Below are positions 34,427-44,589 of a stretch of DNA of 64,000 nucleotides, piece by piece. The notes below the pieces were generated by a model. It was not told the DNA's origin. It saw nothing but the letters and a program-made list of their open reading frames with translations, and searched no databases. Source of the DNA: Takakia lepidozioides (lineage: Eukaryota; Streptophyta; Takakiopsida; Takakiales; Takakiaceae); contig CM060731.1 in the NCBI GenBank assembly GCA_030704615.1, forward strand, positions 6,262,001 through 6,326,000, written 5' to 3'. The position numbers were made by a program, and so were the translations under genes. Each line of letters begins with the position of its first letter. Position 1 is the stretch's first letter.

Positions 34427-34856
34427 TGTCACGGACGAGATAGTACCAAGCAAGAGATCCGAGTAGAGAGGACTCAATAGAAACTCAATGGATAGAAGTG
34501 TAATCTTTATATATGGTAGAACAAGAACACAAGATGTTGGACTGGAACTAGAGAATACCTCAAGATTGTGTTGGCGAGACTGAGGGGTCATCTATCTCGC
34601 CTCCTACTTATACCCCATATTCTAGTTCTCTAAGGATCCTTCCGGAGAAGCTTCCTTGGTGCTAAGGAAGTTTCTCGGGAAGTTTCCTAACCGCTTATAG
34701 ACGAAGCTTCTTAAGAAGTTTCTTTATTTTGCATGAAGTTTTTTGGGGAGTTTCCTAGCTAGCTTAGGGATCTTCTAGAAAGGTCTAGAATGAAGTTTCT
34801 AGAAGTTTCTAAGAAGGTCGTAGATATATGGTGTAGTTTTATTTATGTCTGTGACA
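34427..34856 (-). repeat. Element B 3' LTR
   Basis: 430 bp. It lacks small segments present in the other LTR (for example 8 bases near its low-coordinate end and GTTATAGAA-type bases near 34790). It still has GGCGAGACTG at 34573-34582, which pairs with the primer-binding sequence of element B. Confidence 0.9.
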
Positions 34857-35120
34857 TCATCCCCTCCTCAAGCACCGAGTTCCTCGAGAGGCGGTGGCGT
34901 TCAGACTCGCAAGAAATCGAAAATACGACGCATGGTATTCGACAAATATTCGGCTCTTCGATCGTAACTTAAATGGTTCATTGGTCCTTGTAGCCAACGA
35001 TAATGTCCCACGCCAGGGACCTGAGACCATGCAGTAATTGGTGCATTGTTGTTCTCGAACACGCCTTCGAAAAAAAATTCGTTTGGTCCCGCAAATGATG
35101 GTTCCGTCTCCAGTAAGATG

Positions 35121-35473
35121 TGTCAAGTTAAATAAGCACAGTGTGAAACTAACTAGAATAAAGCTAGTTATTTGTATTTAACACTTGGATTTAGGTCAAG
35201 TGTTAAATCTGGTGTCAAGTTTAGTTTGACACCTGAACTGTCTTATCTTCACGAGAGCGTCAGTCGCGCAGCTCATCTCTCTCAAGTTGAGCCTACGCGA
35301 TCGAGCTCCTTCATCGTTTAGAACTGAGTGTGCTTATGATGGGAGGATAGGTTGTTGTGGGGTGGAGTCCCCATAGCTTGGGGTGCCCCTAGCTCGACTT
35401 CTGTTTTAAAGAATGATGCTGTTGGATTCATGTTGTTTCTTATGTCAACACTATGTTTTAAGCTTTCTTATCA
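35121..35473 (+). repeat. Element A 5' LTR, lacking its first 87 bases
   Basis: Matches 46606-46957 with about ten differences, mostly transitions, so about 97% alike. It holds several hairpins, for example ATTTAACACTTG / CAAGTGTTAAAT and GGTGTCAA / TTTGACACC. The match ends exactly at TTATCA, a CA terminus. Confidence 0.88.
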
Positions 35474-35491
35474 CTCGAGAGAGATGAGCTG
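35474..35491 (+). promoter_or_regulatory. Element A putative self-priming primer-binding site
   Basis: CTCGAGAGAGATGAGCTG directly abuts the 5' LTR. It is the exact reverse complement of CAGCTCATCTCTCTCGAG in the 3' LTR (about 46755-46772); the 5' LTR copy has one change. No TGG-starting tRNA complement is present. Tf1/sushi-type elements prime reverse transcription with their own RNA 5' end in this way. Confidence 0.6.
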
Positions 35492-35639
35492 TATCTAGTT
35501 TTCTAGTGCTAAGCTAGATGTGACGTTTTTGTTTTTAAGCACTATTATAATATAGCTTGGTCACGAGAGCCGGTAGTTAGACTGGCTATGTGTGCCTAGT
35601 GGAGCATAACAGGAAGGCAGAAACCACTCGAAGTGTCGC

Positions 35640-36462
35640 TGCAGCAGTTCTAACCTCCTGGGAATGTAGCGGGTCCAAGCTTTTTACAACAAGTAGGTGG
35701 GCTGGACCTGCTATTTGGGTCTAAGAAGACTGGGTCGGCGGATAGGCCTCTGTGGTTCCCAGGTGCAAAGGCCCCGTCTTGGGCTGGATAGATCTGTGGT
35801 TGGTGACTACGGTTTCGATCCACTGTCCCTGGGAAAATCTCCAGAGTATCTGCAGTTCGAGCTGGATTCACTGAACCAGAACTTGGCTAAGAACCCTGCT
35901 GGAGTCGTGATCGGAACCCGTCTTGATAAGAAGAAGGATATCAACCCCACTCCCTTCCGACCGTACAGTGAGGTGTTCGGCCTCCAAAGGTTCAGGGAAT
36001 GCGAATTGATCCACGGTAAATGGGCAATGCTTGCCATTGTTGAGCGTTGTCTATCGAGACGTTCACTGGCGTGACATGGCAAGATGCTGTAAAGGTGGAA
36101 CTTGCTGATGGTCCCTCTTACTTCGGTCTCTCGTTGCTGTTCAGCATCTTTGCTCTTGTCTGGATTGAGACTCTTGTGGTAGTTCCAAAGGAATGCCGAG
36201 TTAGACCCAGAGAGGCGTCTGTATCCTGGTGGCAAGTACTTCAATCCCCTCGGACTGGCAGCTGACCCCGAGAAGAAAGAGGTTCTAAAACTCGCCGAAA
36301 TTAAGCATGCAAGGTTGGCCATGGTTGCTGCTTTGGGTTTTGCTGTGCAAGCTGCTGCTACAGGCAAGGGTCCCTTGGACAACTGGGCCACGCACCTGAG
36401 CGATCCACTCTCACTTGCCTGCTGAAAGCACCCAGCAGCTTTCTTGAAAAAAAAAAAAAAAA
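35640..36462 (+). pseudogene. LHCB4: LHCB4 (CP29) mRNA-derived fragment with poly(A), inside element A
   Basis: Encodes most of the minor photosystem II antenna protein CP29 without introns: [115 protein letters not shown], then TGA at 36423-36425. The chlorophyll-binding [10 protein letters not shown] and [10 protein letters not shown] are conserved. Frameshifts lie near 35780, 36040 and 36190. About 16 A residues follow at 36447-36462. A processed mRNA copy in the sense of the element, non-functional. Confidence 0.9.
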
Positions 36463-36477
36463 CTATTGGCCTTGTCA

Positions 36478-37413
36478 GTCTTGTTCACCAAAATCACTGG
36501 GACGTGTAGGCATTACCAAGGCACCAGTGAAGGTTGTTGACTTTACCAAGCGAAGTGTGGTAGAGGGCGAGAATGTTGTCATTTGCCACAACGTTATGTT
36601 TCCTTCGGCTCTCTACTACTGCCATCATGTCATAGGAACCAAGGTGGTGCAGGCGTCGTTGGCAGCTGTAGATGGATCAATCATTCACGCAGTCGCCATA
36701 TGTCATTTGGATACCAGTCTCTGGGCATCAGAGCATCCTGCCTTCACGGCTCTCAACATTATTTAGGGAGCCGAAGCATGCCATTGGTCAACTCAGAATG
36801 ATCTCATCTGGGTGCCCTCCCACTGATGAGGTCCGACCTCTGCTCTCGTTGCTACCGTTTCCAAGTAGTTCTGGGGATCGTAAGGTCAGCTCAGTGGAAA
36901 GTACTCTTGCCTATTTCCCTGCCAATCGCCCTTTAACCTGCAACGGGCCTCTTGAATAGGCACATATATCAACCATCAGCAACAATTTTTGCATGTGTAC
37001 CTACATAGGCTTTCGGTGTTGATGCCCAGACACAAGGAATTTCAATTTGCTGTAAAGTGTTAGGCTGTAGCAGTCTGTCTGCATGACTTCTCAAAATCTG
37101 TCGCTGATGTAGAGCTGAAAAGCATGTGGAAATGCCTTGAGATTGTGTCGGAGATCATCAATCTCGGATGCGCTTAAGCCCAGGCGCTCGAGCTCTGCCA
37201 TTGTCCCCAATTCGGTGATGAAGGGCAATCCGTTATCGCACGCCTGCTGCTCCAGGGTGTGATACCCCATCCATAACTGAGGTCGAGTCTTGGAGTTGGA
37301 GAGTTCTTGGTGCCTGGAGAAGCCTGGAGGGGAACGGCCTCGGGAACCCATAGATAACCTGGGAACAGGTTGTAATGGCAAGAACGTTTTGGTGTTAAAA
37401 AAAAAAAAAAAAA
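36478..37413 (+). pseudogene. BURP-domain mRNA-derived fragment with poly(A), inside element A
   Basis: 36510-36826 encodes VVDFTKRSVVEGENVVICHN, SALYYCHHVIGTKVV, VAICHLDTSLWASEHPAF and EACHWSTQNDLIWVPSH. The spacing CH-x10-CH-x25-CH-x~25-CH is the BURP signature (plant cell-wall/apoplastic proteins such as the polygalacturonase beta subunit). A TAG interrupts at 36764-36766. Only the C-terminal domain is present. The following ~570 bases would be 3' UTR, ending in an A-tract of about 18 at 37396-37413. It lies directly after the LHCB4 fragment in the same orientation. Confidence 0.8.
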
Positions 37414-37664
37414 ACCTTTCGATCTAATTTAAATGATTTAGAGCCTAATTGGTCATAACTTTGTCAGATGGACTTCGTTTGACTCAGTTTTTGGGGGGAT
37501 AGCTGCAGAAAGGGGAAATCTACCTATCTGGGTTTAGTTTTTGGGACTCTGCTAAAAATCTATGGAATTTTTAGAGTGTGAGTGTGCCATGAAAGATCCA
37601 CAATTCTGTTTCTAGAACCTGTTCTGGTCTACATGAGAGATAAATCTGGGGATGTACTCCTTGT

Positions 37665-38408
37665 ATGGATGGGGGAAATGAGGACGTTATTGAAGGGCAG
37701 GTCTCTTCTCTTAGCCTGTGCACACAAGGGGACAGGATTTATGTTTCCCAAGGAACTCATACTGATTTGAGTGGAGAACAGTTGGACGAGTTGATTGCAT
37801 ACTGGGAATCAAGCATTAGCAGTAGACAACAAACTGCTGTAGTTGGCGTTGAGGGCCTCAATATTGCTTTGGACAGTCAGAACTCTGTTGGAGCTAGCAG
37901 TTCTGCAGCTGTAGGTGAAATACCAAAGTGGGTGAAAGCTAGGCTTGGAACACAGCCAAAGACAGCCCCGGGGACCAAGGTGTTCAGCCACAAGGCCGTG
38001 GTGTACTGGAGCAGAGGAGCAGGAGCTACACAAGTTTGTGCAATCAGACATGGTTGCCGCCGGAGACGTTCTGCACAAGGCAACCACGAGCGGGGGTTCA
38101 TTAGCAATGACAAGTTTGTTCTGCGTGAAGGAGATGCAGTCATTCGTAATGAGGACACCCGCAACCGTCTCAAAGCTTTCGAATTGAGAGACTATCAGAC
38201 CCTACCTTTGTTTTCTTTAGTGTTCAGTGAGCGAGAGATAGGGGAGTATTGCTTTGTCTCTACCTGGCAGAAAGAGGAGGAGGGTTGGTTAGAGCGAGCT
38301 ACTTGGGACAAGGTTAGTGGCAGGTTTCTGGACATAGATATACCTCCTACACCTTACCATCATGCAGAGCGAGGCACTTTGAGAGAAGTCTGGCAGTTGA
38401 TAGCATAG
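37665..38408 (+). CDS. Unrecognised 247-codon ORF in the element A leader
   Basis: Open from ATG 37665 to TAG 38406. Reads MDGGNEDVIEGQVSS..., with SGEQLDELIAYWESSISSRQ, PKWVKARLG, KFVLREGDAVIRNEDTRNRL and RATWDKVSGRFLDIDIPPTP. No family recognised. It is in a different frame from gag and lies before it, without stops, unlike the main polyprotein. It could be an extra element protein or another captured host fragment. Confidence 0.45.
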   Translation: MDGGNEDVIEGQVSSLSLCTQGDRIYVSQGTHTDLSGEQLDELIAYWESSISSRQQTAVVGVEGLNIALDSQNSVGASSSAAVGEIPKWVKARLGTQPKTAPGTKVFSHKAVVYWSRGAGATQVCAIRHGCRRRRSAQGNHERGFISNDKFVLREGDAVIRNEDTRNRLKAFELRDYQTLPLFSLVFSEREIGEYCFVSTWQKEEEGWLERATWDKVSGRFLDIDIPPTPYHHAERGTLREVWQLIA

Positions 38409-38928
38409 ATCAGGATTAGATCTTGCTTGGTCGAGCTTCTATTCTTCCCCTCCATCTCTGTACTATTCTCATTACCTTGTACTTGTAGTTGCCAAAGCCT
38501 CTCTTGGTGGAGGCCAGTCAGTCCGGGGTTGTGGGCTGGGATATTCTGTAGGATCAGCATTGCAGCTGGATTTTGGTGTGGGGGTGTTGATGTTTTGATT
38601 TCTTGTGTTTGGATCCCCCCCAACACCTGCATGCTTGACTGTGCACCATGTTGGTTTTGTGTGGGCGCTTGCTTTCATAGGGATTAGGTCGGATTTGATC
38701 ACCGGTCAATCCTAGAGTATGCTGTCGGTGGTGAGGCTGGAGTGATGACCAGCAAGACCACCAGTGTTTCTTCTATGGTGAGACTGGGTTGATGACCAGC
38801 CAACCATAGGAGTTCTTGCGGTGGATGCAGGTGCAGGTGCCCTGAGCCACTGGGATATGACCCTTAAACTGCAACAGGTGCCCACCCGTGTCACTATTAG
38901 AATTAGTACTAGAGCCTTATAGTGTCAC
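38409..38928 (+). other. Element A spacer between the leader ORF and gag
   Basis: No coding frame supported. It has two similar blocks around GATGACCAGC(A/C)A (38743-38800). Confidence 0.4.
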
Positions 38929-40536
38929 GTGGGGGAGGTGCACATTGTGAGTGTCATCACGGAGTTACCCAAGGGTTCTGAGGGGAGTACGGCTACAGGC
39001 AGTAGCACTGAGAGTGGGTTCACCAGACAAGGTATTCGTTTCAGACCACCTCCACCTCCACCCTCAACTAGTGCAGAGTCAGACACAGACTCGGAGGCTT
39101 CATCAACAGGTGTGCAGTTTCATTCGCCATTGTTGTGGGACGACATGGAGGAGATGTATGGAGCTACCAAGGGGCCTCGTAGGTACTCTGGAGCTGTGGG
39201 CACAATCGAGTTGGATGACTTTATCCAGGAGTTTGACAGCTGGTGTGATTTGCAGCAGATGCGCAATCCACAGCTATTCATTCCATTCATTGCGTGGAAG
39301 GGACTGTTCCAGCATTTGGAAGGCCCGCCTATGGACGATTACCACGAGTTCAGGCGAGGACATGAAGCAGAGATTGAGGAGTGAAGGATGTATTGGTCAC
39401 CTGACTACGTCTCCATTACTCGAGGCACGACGCGATCAGTAGCTGCATCAGTACCAATATCTCCCACTGCCAGCACTAGTAGTGGAACAAGTAGTGCCGG
39501 TACTTCTGCAGGTGGTACCAGTTCAAAAGGTGCTACTACTCCTTCTGCCACGGCTACAACACATGTGCCTAGATTCAACCCGGTGGTGGAGTTCTTCCAG
39601 GAGTTGCGGATGAACTACTAAGGTGTACGGACAGAGAAGCTGCGAAGTTTGCAAGACTTCTAGCGCAAACCCATTGAGAGCATGCGAGAGGCGTACACTC
39701 GTATAAGGCGCTTGATAAGTGTGACCCAAGGGGTTACTGAAGCTCAGGCAATCCAGTTTTGGTATGGAATTCTGGACAAGGAGCTCAAGAGAAGGGTGCG
39801 AGATGCAACCCTGTTACAAGCAGCCCAACCCACATTAGCATATGTGTTTCTGCTGGCTGAGCGGATTGAGCTCAACATGGTGGAGGAGCGAGTTGTTACC
39901 ATTGGATTTGGCAAGGTCATGCCTGCACGGGGCACAACTGCCAGCCCACAGGCACAAGGGACTGCCCAACAGCGTGGTCAGGGGGGCAAGGTTTCCCAAC
40001 CCAAGTTCCATGGAGCTTACAGGGGACCTCAGGTGCAAAGGCCCATGGTATCTTTTGCAGGCCACCAGCAACCAGGGGTGATATGTTGGACATGTGGAGG
40101 ACCCCATGTCAAGAGAGATTGCCCAGAGAGTGGCAAAAGGCCGGCACAAGCACAGCCTGCACAGTTGCAGTGTGGGCATTGTGGCAAGTATGGGCATGGA
40201 GATGCCCAGTGTTATGACTTGCATCCTGAGTTGCACCCAGGCCAGTTCCAAGGGAACAATGGTGGCCGGGGGCGAGGTGGACCAGCCCAGAGAGGACGAG
40301 GTGGTTGGGCACGAGGTGCAGGCCAAGGGCAAGCTCAACATGGACAAGGACGCGGAGGTCAGGGTGTTGACCAAGGCATGGCCAACCGGCTTCAGCAGCT
40401 AGAGCAGAGGCTCGCTGCCATGGCCACAGCTCAGGCGGTACCGGCTCCCAGGCGGGATGGTCCACCTCCTGCGCCTGAGGGAGGAGATATGGGAGGCATG
40501 GTATTCATGTGCGGAGCAGCGCTACCACTAGAGTAG
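38929..40536 (+). pseudogene. Element A gag
   Basis: Capsid-like region (FIPFIAWKGLFQHLEG; MREAYTRIRRLISVTQGVTE; AIQFWYGILDKELKRRV), followed by a G/Q/R-rich segment with two zinc knuckles: CWTCGGPHVKRDC (from 40084, with a 3-residue gap before His) and CGHCGKYGHGDAQC (from 40171). Stops at 39382, 39619, 39661 and 40534 interrupt the otherwise single frame. The first in-frame codon used here is a GTG at 38929; the true start is uncertain. Confidence 0.8.
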
Positions 40537-41480
40537 GTGGAGTCTGCTGCAGCCGTGACTCGAGGAGCATCACGAGTTCCTGAGCCACGAGGTGCAGAGG
40601 TGGAATTGGATCCACAGCGTGGGGAGGCAAGCCGTCAGGCGAGGCTTCCTCAGTCATTCACATTGGTGGAGACAGTGTCGACGTCATCCATGGCACCTAG
40701 TTCTTGCCCGACTGTTACCGAGGCGGAGGTTACTATGCCATTGGGGAGAGCTACACGTGCAGCACTGACACCTGCTACCAAGGCTAGTGCAGCCGGTGTG
40801 TTGTTGGGGGCAGCCACCTCTGTGTGTCAAGCCCCACTGTTCTCGGCAACCATGATTGCGACGCCGGGGGTAAGACCAGCTGTAGTGTTCAGACTAGTAG
40901 CAACACTCTGTGAGAGTGGGGAGGTCACTTCATCTTTTGCGGAGTTAGTGGAAGGTGTAGTGGCAGAGGGATCCTCGGATTTGAGGGTCAAGACTGCCAC
41001 GGCTGCGCCATGGCAAGCTGCAGCTGTCAGGTTGACGGAGCTGCCAGCTAGGCCAGCCTTTGAGCGCGCCATGGTGACACCTGGAGTTGTCTTGTTAGAC
41101 AACCAGGATGGCATTTTCACTTTGAGTGGACCGACAGGCAAGAAGTACCGGCCACTACGGGTCTTGTTGGAGTCGGGAGTTCAGCCACTGATGTTAGGCA
41201 GAGCTGCTATTGCAGGTTTGGGCCTCATGGAGGCGGATATGGAGCCTTGTCTTTTCTAGATACATACATCTCTGGGAGGATCAGAGCAGGCTCGGGGCAT
41301 GACACGGCGTGAGTTGGCTATTGGACTACAGCCGGATCATCCTGTAGATAGCTCAATGATGCGAGCCAAGGCCATTGTGACAGACGCGGTCTCTTACGAT
41401 GTCCTCGTTGGTGGGGCAGTGTTATATCCCATGGGCTTCACCCTGGACTTTTGGGAGGAGTCAGCATCCTACAGGCCTGG
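40537..41480 (+). pseudogene. Element A linker and aspartic protease
   Basis: An S/T/A-rich linker precedes the protease-like segment FTLSGPTGKKYRPLRVLLES and GVQPLMLGRAAI, where retroelement proteases have a D-S/T-G triad. Here the triad reads ESG. It continues past a TAG at 41257 to SYDVLVGGAVLYPMGFTLDF, a conserved post-protease motif of this gypsy type. The Asp-to-Glu change would be expected to impair catalysis. Confidence 0.65.
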
Positions 41481-42963
41481 ATGGCAGTCAGGGGATGGTC
41501 GTCGTGCACAGCTCCTTGTGACATTCATTGGGGGTATTGCGGCTGCCCAACGGGGCAAGACGCCAACACTAGCCGCCTTTACAGCTACAGTTAGTTGGCC
41601 TAGAGAGTTGCTGGAAGGCAATGCCCATGCAGAGGATGTGCCACCTCCAGCAGAGCAGGATGACATGCATGGTATGGCGGAGTTGCCTGCCATGGTTGCT
41701 CACACTCCATTGTGGGGTACGAGCAAGGATTTGCAGCAGGTTGCTGATCGACGGGTGCAACAAGCCTGGGTAGAGGCTTTTGTACCGTCAGGAGAGGAGG
41801 AGAGTGCAGGTATTGTACCAGGACCACCTCAGTTGTCACCATTGGATACCACACCTATTGTGTGGCAGTATCCGGATGAAGCCATTTGCCTTCTGGACTT
41901 GTTTGGCGGGATCAACACCGGATTGGCTGCTGTGCTACAGGCAGGTGTGCGGGTAAGGCGTTACTTGTATGTGGAGAGGGATGAGACTGCACGACGCGTC
42001 TCACTGCGCCATGTTGCTCAGTTGGTACAACAGTACCCTGCTTTGTTGCCAGTGTCTGCAGTTCGTGGATACCAACAAGCCTTGCCAGCAGACATTTCGT
42101 TGCTGGGGGCGCCGGATTTGGAGCAGGTTGGCTCCATTGATCTGGTAGTGGCAGGTTGGCCCTGCCAAGGGCATTCATCAGCTGGGCATGGCAATGGATT
42201 GCGAGACTCGAGGACGGGTCTGTTTTGGGAGATGGTGCGGATTTTGCGCCACTTGCAGCTTCATCAAGCTGTATCGCCAGCATACATCTTGGAGAATGTG
42301 CCACTGATGGACGATTCTCGGGCCAGGGTGATGGCCAGTGTGCATCAAGTCCGGTCGCGGCTTGGGTCAGCAGTGCTGCTGGATGCAGCTGCAGTGGGAT
42401 CACGGGCTCATCGTCCACGGCTATGGTGGACTAACTTGATGTCACCCGCACTGCTCAAGCGTGCATTTGATGGGGTGCAGCGGCCAACACACCTCACAGT
42501 GGACAGCATTTTGGACACAGGGAGGCAGTCTCAATGTGTGAGACACGATGACCGTTCGCCTTTGGCAGTGGTCAACAGGGTGGGTCAACCACGAGCAACA
42601 TTACCTACACTGCTCAGCTTCCCAGGATCCCATGCTTTTTGGGATGGTGGACCTGGCCTCATGTGGGATGCTCAGTTGCAGCAGTTAGTGGAGCCTAATG
42701 CTGACGAGCGAGAGCGGGCTATGGGGTTTTCCACTGGGACCACAACGGTGCCTTCTCTTTCTGAGGCATCACGTCGTCAGGTGTTGGGGCAAGCAATGGA
42801 TCTCAATTGCTTGACCTGGATTATCAGCTTGGCTATGGCTGAGCAATGTAGAGTGCGGAGTGCACTTCCCTTGATGGTCTCTCTGCCTACCGAGACGGTA
42901 CAGGCAGCGAGTGGGGGCGAGCCGGTGAGGACCACGGGGTGTAGACATCCATGGCTAACGTAG
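41299..42963 (+). CDS. Element A cytosine-5 DNA methyltransferase (DNMT3-like) segment
   Basis: A 554-codon uninterrupted part of the polyprotein. Residues ~195-516 (41881-42846) form a complete C5 methyltransferase: motif I LLDLFGGINTGLAAVLQAGV (AdoMet binding), motif II-like YLYVERDE, motif IV GWPCQGHS with catalytic Cys289, motif VI ENVP (Glu332), motif VIII AHRPRLWW, and a C-terminal motif X RRQVLGQAMDL preceded by AMGF. The DLFGGI.TGL..L...GV..R.Y, the DLVVAGWPC...GL...RTGLFWE pattern and AHRPRLWW resemble DNMT3 more than DNMT1 or chromomethylases. No ADD, PWWP or BAH domain precedes it. It sits between protease and RT. Every key catalytic residue is intact although neighbours carry stops. 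Confidence 0.92.
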   Translation: MTRRELAIGLQPDHPVDSSMMRAKAIVTDAVSYDVLVGGAVLYPMGFTLDFWEESASYRPGWQSGDGRRAQLLVTFIGGIAAAQRGKTPTLAAFTATVSWPRELLEGNAHAEDVPPPAEQDDMHGMAELPAMVAHTPLWGTSKDLQQVADRRVQQAWVEAFVPSGEEESAGIVPGPPQLSPLDTTPIVWQYPDEAICLLDLFGGINTGLAAVLQAGVRVRRYLYVERDETARRVSLRHVAQLVQQYPALLPVSAVRGYQQALPADISLLGAPDLEQVGSIDLVVAGWPCQGHSSAGHGNGLRDSRTGLFWEMVRILRHLQLHQAVSPAYILENVPLMDDSRARVMASVHQVRSRLGSAVLLDAAAVGSRAHRPRLWWTNLMSPALLKRAFDGVQRPTHLTVDSILDTGRQSQCVRHDDRSPLAVVNRVGQPRATLPTLLSFPGSHAFWDGGPGLMWDAQLQQLVEPNADERERAMGFSTGTTTVPSLSEASRRQVLGQAMDLNCLTWIISLAMAEQCRVRSALPLMVSLPTETVQAASGGEPVRTTGCRHPWLT

Positions 42964-44583
42964 GAGGTGCTTGAGGTTCAGAGGAAGTTGGCAGCCAAGG
43001 CAGCTGTGATGGATGAGGTTGGGGATTCTTCTCGGGTTGATGAGGTCCTCAAGGATGAGATGATGGGGCAGGATGAGGCCTTGTCATTGACTGAGCAGGT
43101 AGGGAGTACTGCTCAAGAGGTTGCGGCATAGCAACCACGGGACGCGTCCTCTACCTCTAAGCCCATTGGACTTAAGGTTGCAGTTACGGAGGACAATTGG
43201 GAGCCTGACATTGGACCCATTGTCACCGAAGGAGAGAGACGACGTATACGGTGGTTCCTAAGGGCTTACAGGAATTGCTTTGCCTTCAGTTTGAAGGACT
43301 TAGGAGCACTGAAGGGTCAAGAGATTCGCATTGAATTGGCTACTGACACGCCAATCTTTCGGAGACCCTATAGATACAGTGACATGGAGAGGTCCTTGAT
43401 TCAGATGAGAACTCAGGACCTTTGGGAGGCTGGTTTGGTGGAGCTATCTGGGGGAGAGTATGCTTCAGCCACAGTGATGCCAGCCAAGAAGGATGTCTAT
43501 GGCAATTGGACGGAGAGACGTATGTGCGGTGATTACCGGCCTGTAAATCGTCAGACCAAGTCCGATAGGTATGCCATGCCGACACCAAAGGAGATCTTTG
43601 ATGCCATTGGGCATGCCAAGGTCTTTAGCACGTTGGATTTACGATCCAGATATCACCAGTTGCCGCTCAAGGAGGCGGATAAGCAAAAGACGGCATTCTG
43701 GGGGATCAATGAGCACGGGAAGGATTGCCTATACCAGTGGCGGTTCTTACCATTTGGGCTTAAGAACGCTCCGGCAGAATTTCAGAGAGTCATGGATAGG
43801 ATTCTAGCTGGGGTGGAGTTTGCTCGGTGCTACATAGATGACATCATCATTTTTAGTGTTATGGTGGAAGAGCATGAGAGACACCTTCAGGGGGTATTTG
43901 AGCGCTTGAGGGCGTACGGATTGAAGTTACATCCGGGAAAGTGCAAGTTTTTCCACAACCAGATTGAGTATCTGGGTCACATGATATATCCTGGAGGATT
44001 GGGGGTACAACAGACTAAGGTAGAGTCCATTGCACAGGTTCCACGCCCCACGGATGTGAGCCGAGTTCGAGCTTTCATGGGGTTAGCAAACTATTATAGA
44101 CGGTATGTTAAGGGATTTAGTGCCATTGCAAAGGCTCTAACCAAGCTGACCAAGGTGGACCAGGAGTGGCAGTGGGAAGATGAGCAAGAACAAGCTTTTC
44201 AAGAGCTCAAGGCGAGGTTGACCTCGGCGCCCATCTTGAGACGACCTATCAGGGGGCGTCATTTTCAGCTGCATACAGATTGGAGCATGCTGGGGCTTGG
44301 AGCGGTGCTCACACAGGTGGATGATGAGGGAAGAGAGTTCATAGTGGCTTATGCTAGCTGCTCGAACAACGTTGTAGAGTCTAAGTATAGCTCATATAAG
44401 GGAGAATGCTTAGCTGCAGTGTGGGCCATGGCACACTTCAGGTACTATCTATACGGCAATCTCTTTACCCTTGTCACAGATCACCAACCACTCAAGTGGT
44501 TGATGGAGTCAGACAAGCTTACGGGGAAGCTTGCACGGTGGGCACTCATCCTTCAAGAGTATGACTTTCAGGTGGTGCATTGA
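42964..44583 (+). pseudogene. Element A reverse transcriptase and RNase H
   Basis: After a linker with a TAG at 43129, the RT runs from 43291. Landmarks are MCGDYRPVNRQT, FSTLDLRSRYHQLPL (catalytic Asp), FLPFGLKNAPAEFQRVM and CYIDDIIIFS, a YIDD box. Then come thumb/connection FMGLANYYRRYVKGFS and RNase H HTDWSMLGLGAVLTQ, with TDHQPLKWL. A TGA at 44581 falls just before the conserved PG..NRNADGLSR. Confidence 0.92.
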
Positions 44584-44589
44584 CCGGGT

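Noticed and set aside
37091-37381. Minus-strand 96-codon frame in the element A leader
   Set aside because: It runs against the poly(A) orientation of the BURP fragment, has no recognised relative, and probably lies in 3' UTR sequence.
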